Below are positions 17,473-26,528 of a stretch of 64,000 nt of DNA, piece after piece. The notes beneath the pieces are model-generated. The model saw only the letters and a list, made by a program, of their open reading frames with translations. It ran no database searches and was not told where the DNA came from. Where the stretch lies: assembly GCA_016125265.1 (NCBI GenBank), contig WGMC01000006.1, positions 186,001 to 250,000 of the forward strand, read 5' to 3'. Every line of letters begins with the position of its first letter. Within the stretch, counting starts at the first letter, position 1. Made by a program: the position numbers and the translations under genes. The DNA comes from Planctomycetaceae bacterium. GTDB taxonomy: Bacteria; Planctomycetota; UBA1135; GCA-002686595.

Positions 17473-17994
17473 TCACTGGCGCAGGCGCACACCGCTCGCG
17501 TAGAGCGTGTACTCGGTCACACCCTCGGTGACCTTCTTGGCCTCCTCGTGTTTGCCCTCGTCCTCGAGGTAGTGCGCGATCTGCTCGGCGGACATCTCCT
17601 TCACTTCGAACTTCGCGTGCACGAGCGCCACGCGACCGTCCGCGTCCTTCGGCATGAAGAAGGCGTAGTCCTTGAACTTCACCCGCACCTGCTTGCCGTT
17701 GCCGTCGAACGTCATCCAGCAGCCCTTCTTGAGGCACACGGCCTGGATGGGCGCCTCGACGAGCACCTCCTTGCCGCGGTAGGTCTCGGCGTTGGCCAGC
17801 AGCGTCTCGACCGACATCGCCTTGCCCTCGGGAACGTCCGCACCGAAAACGTCCCAGCCCTCGACCGGCTGGGCGCTGATGAGGCCGTACTCGGGGTGGT
17901 GGATCGGAGCGCGCGCCTGGGCCGCGGCTTCGTTGGTGCGGGGCGCGCTGCAGGCGGCGGCGAGCACGAGGGCTGCGATCGAGATCGTTTTCAT
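17473..17994 (-). CDS. DUF4920-like lipoprotein
   Basis: A 173-residue lipoprotein: signal MKTISIAALVLAAACSAP with a lipobox ending at Cys15. The core (VLVEAPIQAVCLKKGCWMTFDGNG...VRVKFKDYAFFMPKD) has the C-x-x-x-G-C-W-M stretch I associate with DUF4920-type proteins, which resemble OB-fold, possibly metal-binding periplasmic proteins. Residues about 120-160 are charged and helical. TAGAAT at 18048-18053 (minus strand) may be its -10 element, leaving a leader of roughly 50 nt. It is divergent from the SDR gene. Function unknown. Confidence 0.75.
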   Translation of the reverse strand: MKTISIAALVLAAACSAPRTNEAAAQARAPIHHPEYGLISAQPVEGWDVFGADVPEGKAMSVETLLANAETYRGKEVLVEAPIQAVCLKKGCWMTFDGNGKQVRVKFKDYAFFMPKDADGRVALVHAKFEVKEMSAEQIAHYLEDEGKHEEAKKVTEGVTEYTLYASGVRLRQ

Positions 17995-18078
17995 GGGTTC
18001 TGGCTCCGTTGGGTGGGGCCGCGCGCGGGGCGGGCCGAGTCGCGGGGATTCTAACCAGTCCGTGTGTACCCTTGGCAC

Positions 18079-18939
18079 ATGCGCACGGACCTCGATGGCC
18101 TGACCCTCTTCTTGACCGGTGCCAGCGGCGGCATCGGGCGCGAAATCGCCCGGGCCTTCGCCGCGGAGGGCTGCCACCTGGCCCTGGCGGGGCATACACG
18201 GACCGACGAACTGGCGCAGTTGGCCCGCGCGGAGGGCTGGGGGCACGACGCGCTGTTCCTCGCATTCGACGCCGCGGACCCGGGGGAAACGGAGCGCGCC
18301 TTCGCCGCCGCGCGCGAGCGTTTCGGGCGCATCGACCTCGTGGTGCCCTGCGCAGGTGCCTGGCCGCCGGGGGACCTACATCTGCACGAGATCCCGCTCG
18401 AGCGCCTGCAGCGCACCTTGGCCGCGAATCTCCTCGGACCGACCTACACGATGCGCGCGTTCCTCCGCGCGCTCGAAGCGGACGGCCCGCGCGCCGATGG
18501 CCGCGGCGCCGCGGCGGTGTTGATCGGCTCGACCGCGGCGCGTTTCGGCGAGCGCGGCCACGCGGACTACGCGCTGGCGAAGGCCGGGCTCTACGGCCTC
18601 CTGCAGACGCTCAAGAACGAGCTGCCGCGGCTCGATCCGTTCGCGCGCATCAACCTGGTCGAGCCCGGCTGGACCGTGACCGAAATGGCGCGCCCGGCGC
18701 TCGCCGACGACAGCACCGTGCGCCGTGTGGTGCGCACGATGGCCCTCCGCCAACTCGCGGCCGCCGAGGACATCGCGCGCGCGGTACTCACCCTCGCGAG
18801 CCCCGCCCTCTCGCGCCACGTGACGGGCCAAGTGCTGACCGTGGCGGGCGGCATGGAAGGCCGCCTCCTCTGGGAAAGCGACGCCATCGACCCCGCGCGC
18901 GTGCGCCGCCGCTCGCAGCACGGCCGCGCGGGACCTTGA
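18079..18939 (+). CDS. short-chain dehydrogenase/reductase
   Basis: A 286-residue NAD(P)-dependent oxidoreductase. The cofactor loop TGASGGIG (13-20), the PCAG variant of NNAG, the catalytic Ser in LIGSTAARFG and the YxxxK pair in HADYALAKAGLYG are all present. EPGWTVTEM follows in the substrate loop, and the C-terminus has TGQVLTVAGGM. Classical SDR length plus a 35-residue basic tail. Substrate unknown; it resembles FabG-like members but lies in no fatty-acid operon. Start: the ATG at 18079. GTG 18064 is in frame, but TACCCT (18067-18072), a -10-like hexamer, lies between them and argues for the later start. Confidence 0.88.
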   Translation: MRTDLDGLTLFLTGASGGIGREIARAFAAEGCHLALAGHTRTDELAQLARAEGWGHDALFLAFDAADPGETERAFAAARERFGRIDLVVPCAGAWPPGDLHLHEIPLERLQRTLAANLLGPTYTMRAFLRALEADGPRADGRGAAAVLIGSTAARFGERGHADYALAKAGLYGLLQTLKNELPRLDPFARINLVEPGWTVTEMARPALADDSTVRRVVRTMALRQLAAAEDIARAVLTLASPALSRHVTGQVLTVAGGMEGRLLWESDAIDPARVRRRSQHGRAGP

Positions 18940-19083
18940 TCGCGGGTGACTTCGGTGTCGCTGTGACGATCCGGTGACGCAAGGAACTGCATTGCGCCCG
19001 TCGATGGGGCGTTTGGCGGAGGCGGCCGCCGTTGCAAGGCCGTGACCCCGTTCGGGCGGCTTCGGCCCTAGCCTTCGTTCACT

Positions 19084-19105
19084 GCCCGGGGCGTTGTGCC
19101 CGGGC
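19084..19105 (+). promoter_or_regulatory. stem-loop in the 5' region of the VIT/VWA gene
   Basis: GCCCGGG / CCCGGGC with an 8-nt loop, ending 7 nt before the GAAGGAG ribosome-binding site (19113-19119). Could be a leader hairpin. It is not a clear terminator, because no T-run follows. The rest of 18940-19127 shows nothing I can name. Confidence 0.35.
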
Positions 19106-19127
19106 GGCGGCCCGAAGGAGAGTCCCC

Positions 19128-21497
19128 ATGCGCCACCACTCGAAGCTCGCACCCTACGTCGTCCACCTGATCGCTCTTGTGCTCGGCCTCATCGTCTACG
19201 CGAGGGCTGGCGCGGCCCAGGGCGTCAGCGAATGGAGCGGGAGCGGTCAGGTGGTCGTGCCCCAGCTCGGCGGTTTTCCCCTCGACGGCGGTGCGAATCT
19301 CTTCGTCACGGCCACGGACTGGCGCGTGCGCATCGATGGACCGCTCGCCGTGGTGACGCTCGAGGTGGGCATCGAGAACCGCAGCATGCGCGCGGCCGAG
19401 GCGGAGATGCTGCTGCCCGTGCCGCGCGGCGCCGCGGTGCGCAGCTTCGACTTCTTGGGCGAGGGCGCCGAACCCAGCGCGCGGTTGATCCACGGCGAGG
19501 AGGCGCGCCGCAGCTACAACGCGATCGTCGCGCGCGCGATCGATCCGGCGCTGCTCGAGTTCCAAGGCGCGGCGTCGATCCGCACCAGCGTGTTCCCCGT
19601 GCCGCCGCGCGGCGCGCAGCGCGTCAAGATCACCTACGAACAGATCCTCGAGGGCGATGGCGCGCGGTTCGACTTCGCGCTGCCGCGCAGCGAGGCCTGG
19701 CGCAAGCTGGGCCCGCCCCTCTCCCTCGACCTGGAGGTCCGCGGCCTGGGGGCCCTGTCGGCGGTGTGGTCGTCGAGCCACGAACTCGAGGTGCAAGAGC
19801 ACAGCGAACACGTCTACACCGCGCGGCTCGCCAAGGGAGCCGCCGAACAACCGGGCAGTTTTCGCCTGAGCCTGCTGCGCGGTTCGGGTGAGCCCGGTGC
19901 GACGCTGTTTGCCCACGGCGACCCGCGGGGCGAGGGCGGCACGTTCCTCTTGCTCGGCGCACTGCCCGCGTCGCAGAAACCGCCCCGCGCCCGCGAACTC
20001 GCTCTCGTGCTCGACCGCTCGGGCTCGATGGCCGGCGAGAAGTTCGAGCAGGCCCGCACAGCCGCGATCGGCGTGCTTGAATCGCTGCGCCCCGAGGATC
20101 GTTTCCAATTGGTGGCGTTCTCAGGGGATGTGAGCTCCTTCACACGCGGCGCAGCGCTCGCGGACACGAATTCCATCCAAGCGGCCGTCGAGTGGCTGCG
20201 CGCGCTCAAACCGGGCGGCGGCACCAACATCAGCGACGCACTGGCGGCGGTGCTGGCGCCGGCGCCAGAGGACGGTGTACTGCCGCTCGTTCTGCTGATG
20301 ACCGACGGGCAGCCGACGGTCGGATTGACGACCGAAGCGGAGTTGAATGCATCCGTCGAGCGCCTCAACACCCACGGTCGGCGTGTGCACCTGCTCGGTG
20401 TCGGCCACGACGTCAACGCGCCGCTGCTCGATCGCATCGCGCGGGACAGCCGCGGCAGCACCCAGTACGCGCATCCGATGGAGGACGTGGGGCTCGCGCT
20501 CGGTCGACTCGCGGCGCGCCTCGCGGAACCGCGGCTGACCCACATCGAGTACGAGCTCATCGACGGAGAAGGCAAACCCGATCCGAGCCTGGCGCAACAA
20601 CTTGCGCCGGCTCGGCTCGAGGACCTGTTCGAGGGCGAGCAGTTGACGCTGCTGGGCCGCTACAACCGCGGCGTCGAGCGCATCGGCATCCGCCTCTCGG
20701 GGCAGCTCGACGGCGAGCGCGCGGCGTTCCGCTGGATCTTCGACCTCACGACGGCCAGCCCCGAGAACGCCTTCGTTTCGCGTCTCTGGGCCCAACGGCG
20801 CATCGCTAGTTTGGTGGACGAGGTGCGCCACGGCGGCGCCGTGGCGGGCAGCACCGTCGCGAAGGAGTTGGTGGAGGAGATCCGCTCCCTCTCGCAGACC
20901 TGGGGGGTGCTCAGCGAATACACCGCGTTCCTCGCGCTCGAAGGGACGGACCTCGCGAATGCGGACGCCAACCGCAGCGCGCTGGCCGCTGGTTTGGTGC
21001 AGCGCGCACAGCGCACACGCACGGGCGCGGGCGGCGTCGTGCAGTCCGTGAACCAGAACCGCTGGCGGCGCGGGCAGCGCTTCGACCGACTCAACCGCTT
21101 CTTGGACGAACAACTGCGCGAGGTCGGTCCCCGCGAAGTGCAGCACGTGGGCGAGCGCGCGTTCTTCCTGCGCGGCGGCAAGTGGGTCGATGCGCGGCTG
21201 TTCGAGGGCGGCCCGGACGCAGTGGCACAAATGAGCATGCTCGCGGCCGTGAACTTCGGCTCCGAAGCCTACGTAAAGTTCAGCGAGTGGCTCGCGGAAC
21301 GCGGTTTGGGCGGGGTCCTTGCGTTGCCGGGCGACGTGTTCGTCGAGGTGGAGGGCCGCGCCGTCTGGTTGCCGCGGCCCCAGCGCCAACTGGCCAAAGC
21401 GACACCCGCGTCGGTCCCGCAAGCGGAGCCGGCGGCCGAAGTTGCGCCGTCAACCCCCGCTGGGCCGCCGATGCCCGCTCCCGCGAGCGGCGCCTGA
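19128..21497 (+). CDS. exported VIT and von Willebrand A domain protein
   Basis: A 789-residue protein with a signal peptide (residues 1-30, ending ARAGAAQG). Residues about 45-165 are a VIT (inter-alpha-trypsin) domain: ATDWRVRIDGPLAVVTLEVGIENRS, EAEMLLPVPRGAAVRSFDF, RRSYNAIVARAIDPALLEFQG. Residues about 285-470 are a VWA domain with a complete metal-ion adhesion site: DRSGSM, then Thr in GGGTNISDAL and Asp in LMTDGQPTVG. The C-terminal 300 residues include a segment LWAQRRIASLVDEVR that is typical of this family and end in an Ala/Pro-rich tail. Such proteins are common in planctomycetes and thought to act in adhesion or protein assembly at the cell surface. GAAGGAG gives a clear ribosome-binding site. 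Confidence 0.9.
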   Translation: MRHHSKLAPYVVHLIALVLGLIVYARAGAAQGVSEWSGSGQVVVPQLGGFPLDGGANLFVTATDWRVRIDGPLAVVTLEVGIENRSMRAAEAEMLLPVPRGAAVRSFDFLGEGAEPSARLIHGEEARRSYNAIVARAIDPALLEFQGAASIRTSVFPVPPRGAQRVKITYEQILEGDGARFDFALPRSEAWRKLGPPLSLDLEVRGLGALSAVWSSSHELEVQEHSEHVYTARLAKGAAEQPGSFRLSLLRGSGEPGATLFAHGDPRGEGGTFLLLGALPASQKPPRARELALVLDRSGSMAGEKFEQARTAAIGVLESLRPEDRFQLVAFSGDVSSFTRGAALADTNSIQAAVEWLRALKPGGGTNISDALAAVLAPAPEDGVLPLVLLMTDGQPTVGLTTEAELNASVERLNTHGRRVHLLGVGHDVNAPLLDRIARDSRGSTQYAHPMEDVGLALGRLAARLAEPRLTHIEYELIDGEGKPDPSLAQQLAPARLEDLFEGEQLTLLGRYNRGVERIGIRLSGQLDGERAAFRWIFDLTTASPENAFVSRLWAQRRIASLVDEVRHGGAVAGSTVAKELVEEIRSLSQTWGVLSEYTAFLALEGTDLANADANRSALAAGLVQRAQRTRTGAGGVVQSVNQNRWRRGQRFDRLNRFLDEQLREVGPREVQHVGERAFFLRGGKWVDARLFEGGPDAVAQMSMLAAVNFGSEAYVKFSEWLAERGLGGVLALPGDVFVEVEGRAVWLPRPQRQLAKATPASVPQAEPAAEVAPSTPAGPPMPAPASGA

Positions 21498-22628
21498 ACC
21501 GGGCGCAGGGGGCACGCGGCGCCAGGATTCGAGTAGAGCAGCGGCCGCGCGGTCCCACGTGAACAACGCGGCCTGCGCACGACCGCGCTCTTCCCAGGCG
21601 GCGCGCTGCGAGGGATCGTGCCACAGGCGATCGATCGCGTCGGCCCACGCGGCGGGATCCTCGGGCGGCAGCAGCACGGCGCCCTCGGCCAACACTTCAC
21701 CCAGGCTGCCTGCGGGGCTTGCAAGCGTCGCCGTGCCCAAACCCATGGCTTCGAGGGGCGGCAGCCCAAAGCCCTCGCCCAGACTGGGGAACACGAACAG
21801 GCGCGCTGCCCGGTAGTGCGCCGCGAGGTCCGCCTCCGAGAGCGCCCCCGCGAGCTGTACGGAACGTCGCACGGGCGAAGCGTCGAGCGCGCGCAGGAAA
21901 GGCTCCGCGCCGTGACCGCTCGGTCCGGCGACCACCCAGGGAACGTGGGTGCCCGCGCGCGCGAGCCGTTCGAGGGCCCGCAGCACGGTGACGTGGTTCT
22001 TCCTCGCGTCCACACGCGCCGCGGTGAACAGGAACGGTGTGCCCGGAGCCGCGCCCGGAGCGACGCGGAGCAAGTGGTCCGCCCCGAGCGGCACCACGTC
22101 GAGCCGCGCGGGATCGATCCCAAGCGTCGCGACGAGATCGTGTGCCGCCGCCGCACTCGGCGCCTGGATGCGCGCGCAACGCCGGACGAGTGTGCGCGCG
22201 TCGGCCGCCATGCGGCCCGCGGCGTCGGCGCCGATCCACGGGGCGGCGGCATCGTTCCAAAGTATGTCGTAAAGCACCGCGCACTGCGGCGCTCGCCGCA
22301 CGGAAAGGTGGCGCAACTGCAGGTGCTGCACGAGCGCGGCATCGCCCGCGAGATCGTCGATGCCGCGCCGCGCGATCCTGAGCGCGCGCGACACGAGTGT
22401 GTGGGGCAAGCGCCGCCGCAGCATCCGCACGCGGCCCGCGGCGACGGCTGCTTCGAGCCCGAGCTCTGCCTCGGAGACCGCGGCGCGCGCCCACGTCCAC
22501 GCGAACAGGCGCAGCTCCGGACAGTCCTCGCGCGCCGCCAGGGCGCGCACCCACTCCCGCGCGGCGCGGCCAGTGCCCTCGCGGTTGACGAGCGCGCTGC
22601 GGAAGTCGAGCAACACGGGGCCGTTCAT
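21450..22628 (-). CDS. glycosyltransferase, GT4-like
   Basis: A 392-residue GT-B glycosyltransferase of the family-1/4 mannosyltransferase style. N-terminal half: VLLDFRSALVNREGTGRAAREWVRALA. Donor half: LDVVPLGADHLLRV, FLFTAARVDARKNHVTVLRAL, VVAGPSGHGAEPFL, VQLAGALSEADLAAHYRAARLFVFPSLGEGFGLPPLEAMGLGTATLASPAGSLGEVL. Its ATG overlaps the stop of the upstream flippase gene (ATGA), so the two are one operon for surface glycan assembly. Its 3' end overlaps the convergent VIT/VWA gene by 48 bp. Sugar specificity unknown. Confidence 0.87.
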   Translation of the reverse strand: MNGPVLLDFRSALVNREGTGRAAREWVRALAAREDCPELRLFAWTWARAAVSEAELGLEAAVAAGRVRMLRRRLPHTLVSRALRIARRGIDDLAGDAALVQHLQLRHLSVRRAPQCAVLYDILWNDAAAPWIGADAAGRMAADARTLVRRCARIQAPSAAAAHDLVATLGIDPARLDVVPLGADHLLRVAPGAAPGTPFLFTAARVDARKNHVTVLRALERLARAGTHVPWVVAGPSGHGAEPFLRALDASPVRRSVQLAGALSEADLAAHYRAARLFVFPSLGEGFGLPPLEAMGLGTATLASPAGSLGEVLAEGAVLLPPEDPAAWADAIDRLWHDPSQRAAWEERGRAQAALFTWDRAAAALLESWRRVPPAPGSGAARGSGHRRPSGG

Positions 22629-24001
22629 GGTCCTGCCCAGGGAAGTTCCGCACCCGGCATCCACTGTCCGACGAGAAGGCCGGCGCCGAACGCCAGCGGG
22701 CCGAGCGCCCAGGCCCAAGGCCGCTCGCCCAACAACACGGCCCCGTGGCGCGACAGGGCAAGCGCCGCGCCGATCGTCACGAACAGCTCCGTCGCGAGTG
22801 TCGCCGCCGCGGCGCCCGCGATGCCGAAGCGGGGCACCGCCAGCCAGTTGAGCGCCCCGTTCCAGGCGAGCGCGGTCAACGCGATGGCGAGCACCGAACG
22901 TGTCGCTCCAAAGGCCACCGCCGCCGTCACGAAGACCGCTCCGACGTGCACGACCGCAACCGCGCCGAGCAGCCACACGAGGGCCGGCCCGGCCCCGCGG
23001 AACTCGTCGCCAAAACCGAGGCCCAAGAGACCTGCCGCGTGCGGCGCGAGGATGCCCATCGCGAAACACGCGCCCGCAAACAGCGGTTGCGCCAAGCGCA
23101 CGGCCGCGGCCCCGTCGCCGGCCGCGCGCCGCCGCGTGAGCCACGGCAGCGCGGCCAGGGACGCGTACTGCGCGCCGAGCAGCAGGAACGACATGAGCCG
23201 GACGGCGCCGTTGTAGTGGCCCAGCTCGACTTCACCCGCGAACGCGCGCACGAAGAGGTTGTCGAGATAGAAATAACCCTGCTGGCAAACCGCGGCGATT
23301 CCGAGCGGCCACGCCAGGCGCAGCAGTTCGGCGGATTCGCTGGCGGTGGGTACCTCGGGCGTCGGCAGGTGGCGCCGCGCGGCCAGGTGCAACATGCCGT
23401 TGGCGAGCGAACTGCCGAGCGCGGTCGCCACGAGGTGCAACCCCGCGCTCGTCACCCCGAGGCCCAGCAGCGCCGCGACGAACACGAGGCGCGCGAGGGC
23501 CGCGGCGCAGCGCGCCAGCACCGGCACCTTCCAGCGCACCGCGTTCTTGTAGACCGTGGCCGACAGTTCGAGGCCGTGGGTGAACTGGTAGAGCGTCGCG
23601 AGCAGCACGAACGGCCAGTCCGGCTCGTCCAGGAAGACGAGGGCCACCGCAACCGCGAGCGCGCCGAACCCGGCCATGCGCCGCCTCAGGCGCCTGGCCG
23701 TCACCAGGGTGGTCGCCATGCGCTCGGGTTGGGTGCTCGAACGCTGCACCGCCGCCGCGCCGGTGCCGAAGTCCGTCAGCGCGTCGAGCAGCGCGAACAC
23801 GGCCAGGTAGAACGTGTACCGCCCAAAGGACGCGGGCTCCAACTGGCGCGCCAGCAGCGCGAGCGTCGCGAAGGTGCAGGCCGCGGCGAAGAGGCGCCCT
23901 CCTGATTGCAGCAGGGCCCCGCCCCACACCCTCCGCGGGACGGCGCGGCCCTCCGTGGGTTCGGGAACCGGGAGCGGTGCGATCTCTTCGGCGGCCGGCA
24001 T
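22625..24001 (-). CDS. polysaccharide flippase (Wzx/RfbX, MOP superfamily)
   Basis: A 458-residue multi-pass membrane protein with about 12 to 14 hydrophobic segments. The N-terminal block (GGALLQSGGRLFAAACTFATLALLARQLEPASFGRYTFYLAVFALLDALTDFG) is the classic start of Wzx-type flippases, which move lipid-linked oligosaccharides across the inner membrane. It is translationally coupled to the downstream glycosyltransferase. Start: ATG 24001. The divergent exported-protein gene begins only 54 bp away, so both promoters must lie in that short gap; TAGGGT (24020-24025, minus strand) is a candidate -10. Confidence 0.85.
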   Translation of the reverse strand: MPAAEEIAPLPVPEPTEGRAVPRRVWGGALLQSGGRLFAAACTFATLALLARQLEPASFGRYTFYLAVFALLDALTDFGTGAAAVQRSSTQPERMATTLVTARRLRRRMAGFGALAVAVALVFLDEPDWPFVLLATLYQFTHGLELSATVYKNAVRWKVPVLARCAAALARLVFVAALLGLGVTSAGLHLVATALGSSLANGMLHLAARRHLPTPEVPTASESAELLRLAWPLGIAAVCQQGYFYLDNLFVRAFAGEVELGHYNGAVRLMSFLLLGAQYASLAALPWLTRRRAAGDGAAAVRLAQPLFAGACFAMGILAPHAAGLLGLGFGDEFRGAGPALVWLLGAVAVVHVGAVFVTAAVAFGATRSVLAIALTALAWNGALNWLAVPRFGIAGAAAATLATELFVTIGAALALSRHGAVLLGERPWAWALGPLAFGAGLLVGQWMPGAELPWAGP

Positions 24002-24055
24002 GTACGTTGGTGGCGCGCCACCCTAACACCGCGGCCCGCGACCCACGTCCCCTCC

Positions 24056-25822
24056 ATGTGCATCCCGGCCCTCTGCCTGCTCCTCTTCCAGGGAGCCGAC
24101 CAACCCCCCGAGGCCACCCTCGCCCTCGACGTGCTCGACGGGGGGGACTTTTCCCTCGGCGTCGATCCCGAGCTGAACCGCGTTCCGTGGTGGCGCACCC
24201 GAAGTGGTGTGCCGCGGGTCGAGCCCAGCAAGGGCGGAGGCATCCTCGTGCTCGAGGCCGGGTGCGCGGTGGAACAGCCGTTCGCGCTGCACGGCAACGC
24301 GCCGTTCGTGTTCGCGGGCGAACTGACGGGTCGCGGGGCGGTCGAAATCGAAGACGGCGCCGGCGGTGTTGCGCGCGCCGAACTCGAGTTCGCGGAGCCC
24401 ACCAGAGTGGAGCTGGATCGGGTCTGGCTGGAGCGCGAACTCGGCCGCGCCAGCACACCCAGGTACACCCTCAGGCTCTTCGGTACCGACACGGAGGCGC
24501 CGGCCCGCTGGCGCGGCCTCTCCGTCACCACGCCGGCGCCGGAACCCACACTCCCCGAGATGCGCATCGACGTGCTCGCGCGCATCGATCACATCGTTCT
24601 GCCCTACCTCGAGCACGGCCTCGACCGTGTGGGGCCGCGCGCGACGCAGTTCGTCACGCAGCTCTTCGACACGGACACGGCCGCGCCGTCGGGTGCGCCG
24701 CTCTCGCGTGTCGGCTACAGCCCGCTCTTCGACAACCTGCTCTTTGCGTACCACCGGGAGCCGCGCGAGGAGTGGGGCGTCGCCCTCACCGCGCACCTCA
24801 ACGACTTCCTCGAGCTCTGCCTGCATCCGACGACGGGATTGCCGCGCACGTGGGACCCCGTCGCGGACCAACCCGTCGACGGCGAGCCGATCGAGATCGC
24901 CATCCACCTGCGCTTCCTGATCGATGCGGCGGAGCGCGGCCCCGAGGCGCTGCGCCAGCGCTGCCTGGAGGCGGCGCGGCGCATCGGCGAGTGGGTGCTG
25001 GCGTACGGCGTGCTCCCCACGGGGGAAGTGGCGCCCAAGTACCGCCCGGGCGATGGTCGGCCCTACACGGAGACCGCGCCGCTGCGGCGTCTCGACGTAC
25101 CCGCGCAGTTGGCGCGCCTGGGCGCGAGGATCGGCGACGAACGGCACCTCCGCACCGCGCGCGAGGCCGTGCGCGTGCTCGAATACGCGCACCACTGGCC
25201 CGGAACCTGGGACCGCATCGATCCGGGCTTCGACGACGACTACGGGCACTACGGCGAGCGCGCCGTGACCATGTGGGAGGCCTGGCCGGACGAACCGGCG
25301 TTCCGCGACCTCGCTCTGTCGGGCTGGCACACGTACGCGCCGCTCTGGCGCGACGCCGTGCGCCACGGCGGCAACATCGCCGCGGACCAGGTGCGCTGCT
25401 GGCGCATCGCCGAGCGCATCGCGCGGCTCGAGCCGGAGCTCGCGCCCTCCATCGCGTCCCTCGTCGACGAGGCCGCGCGCCTGCACTACAAGGGCGGCCA
25501 GGGCACGGACGGTGTGTGGGTCGACGTCACGATCTTCGGCTTCGATCCGCAGCGCCTCCCCGTGGGCGATACCGCCGGCGTGCCCCACAACCTGCTCGAG
25601 GGCCTCGCCGTCGCCCACGACGACAAACTGGGCCTGGCCACGCCCGACACCAGGGCGCGTTTCCTGCTGGCGATGGCCGCGACCGATTTGGCCTTCGGCG
25701 GACGCTACGGATACATCACCGGCACACGTCGCGCGGTGGGGCAGGGCGCGACGAACCCCGCGATCGGCTCCCTGCGGCTGCTGCCGGCCCTCGTGGACCT
25801 ACTAGAGCGCCTGCCCGGCTGA
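24056..25822 (+). CDS. large protein with probable alpha/alpha-barrel, function unknown
   Basis: A 588-residue protein, start ATG 24056. The first 15 residues (MCIPALCLLLFQGA) are hydrophobic and may be a short signal peptide. Residues 20-170 look beta-rich. From about 175 on, repeated helices with Trp/Tyr and acidic residues (LEHGLDRVG, YSPLFDNLLFAYHREPREEW, DPGFDDDYGHYGERA, GGNIAADQVRCWRIAERIARLEPEL, GGQGTDGVWVDVTIFGFDP) recall (alpha/alpha)6-barrel glycoside hydrolases or epimerases. I cannot place it in a family. Its location next to a glycan flippase and glycosyltransferase makes a carbohydrate-active role reasonable, as inference. Confidence 0.65.
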   Translation: MCIPALCLLLFQGADQPPEATLALDVLDGGDFSLGVDPELNRVPWWRTRSGVPRVEPSKGGGILVLEAGCAVEQPFALHGNAPFVFAGELTGRGAVEIEDGAGGVARAELEFAEPTRVELDRVWLERELGRASTPRYTLRLFGTDTEAPARWRGLSVTTPAPEPTLPEMRIDVLARIDHIVLPYLEHGLDRVGPRATQFVTQLFDTDTAAPSGAPLSRVGYSPLFDNLLFAYHREPREEWGVALTAHLNDFLELCLHPTTGLPRTWDPVADQPVDGEPIEIAIHLRFLIDAAERGPEALRQRCLEAARRIGEWVLAYGVLPTGEVAPKYRPGDGRPYTETAPLRRLDVPAQLARLGARIGDERHLRTAREAVRVLEYAHHWPGTWDRIDPGFDDDYGHYGERAVTMWEAWPDEPAFRDLALSGWHTYAPLWRDAVRHGGNIAADQVRCWRIAERIARLEPELAPSIASLVDEAARLHYKGGQGTDGVWVDVTIFGFDPQRLPVGDTAGVPHNLLEGLAVAHDDKLGLATPDTRARFLLAMAATDLAFGGRYGYITGTRRAVGQGATNPAIGSLRLLPALVDLLERLPG

Positions 25823-25901
25823 CCCGGGCTGCCGCGGATTTCCGCGCCACCCTTCGCCAACGCCGGTGCCGCCGGCGCGTAGACCTCTTCGGAAGACAGA
25901 T

Positions 25902-26483
25902 TTGACCCAACGCGTGAATCCCGATGCCCGCCCCGAGCCGGGGGCGGGGCCTGGCGAGCCGGACCCTGCCGGCTCGCTGGGGCGGGGGGCCGGCTCGCCG
26001 GGGCGTCGGGCCGGCGCCCTGGGGACACCCCCAGGGTCGCCGAAGCCGGGTCAAGGTCCCCTCGGGCCCCCCGACGGGTTGGGATGCGGGTCCCACTCGC
26101 CGGGGGGCAGCCCCTTGCCGTCCGCCTTCGACGACGTTTCGCCGCGTCAGGAGCACACCCTTCCGGAGGTCTCCGCCGAGGATCCCGGTCTGGCGTTGGG
26201 CCTGAAACGAGGGCCGGGTTGGCGGCCTTGGGTCCGGCCGCTCCTGGGGCTTGGGCTCGTGATTCTCGGGTTGATCCTCTGGATCCTGCCGGTGGTGCCG
26301 GGTTTCGTGTTGTCCATCGTCGGGGCGCCGATGCTGCTTTCGCTGTGGCCGCGGCGGGAAGCGCGCTTCAAACGCGGCATGCACGCGTGGCTCGTGCAGA
26401 CGCGCTGGGGCAAGGCGCTGGCGGAGCGTCTCAACCGCCGTCGCGCGCGCCCGCCGACGGGCGACGTCGCGCCGCGCCGCTGA
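25902..26483 (+). CDS. small membrane protein with low-complexity N-terminus (PGPGW-like)
   Basis: About 193 residues. The N-terminal 100 are Gly/Pro/Ser-rich and encoded by G/C-rich, partly repetitive DNA (about 25930-26110). Then GPGWRPWVRPLLGLGLVILGLILWILPVVPGFVLSIVGAPMLLSLWPRRE forms a hydrophobic hairpin with a Pro-Gly turn, like PGPGW-type putative transmembrane proteins. A basic tail follows (WLVQTRWGKALAERLNRRRARPP). Start uncertain: TTG 25902 has GGAAGA 5 nt upstream; GTG 25914 and GTG 25866 are also in frame. Only the C-terminal half is convincing. Function unknown. Confidence 0.55.
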   Translation: MTQRVNPDARPEPGAGPGEPDPAGSLGRGAGSPGRRAGALGTPPGSPKPGQGPLGPPDGLGCGSHSPGGSPLPSAFDDVSPRQEHTLPEVSAEDPGLALGLKRGPGWRPWVRPLLGLGLVILGLILWILPVVPGFVLSIVGAPMLLSLWPRREARFKRGMHAWLVQTRWGKALAERLNRRRARPPTGDVAPRR

Positions 26484-26528
26484 TCGGCTTGCCCTTGTTT
26501 GGTTTGCCGTCGGCCGCGGCAGTCCGCA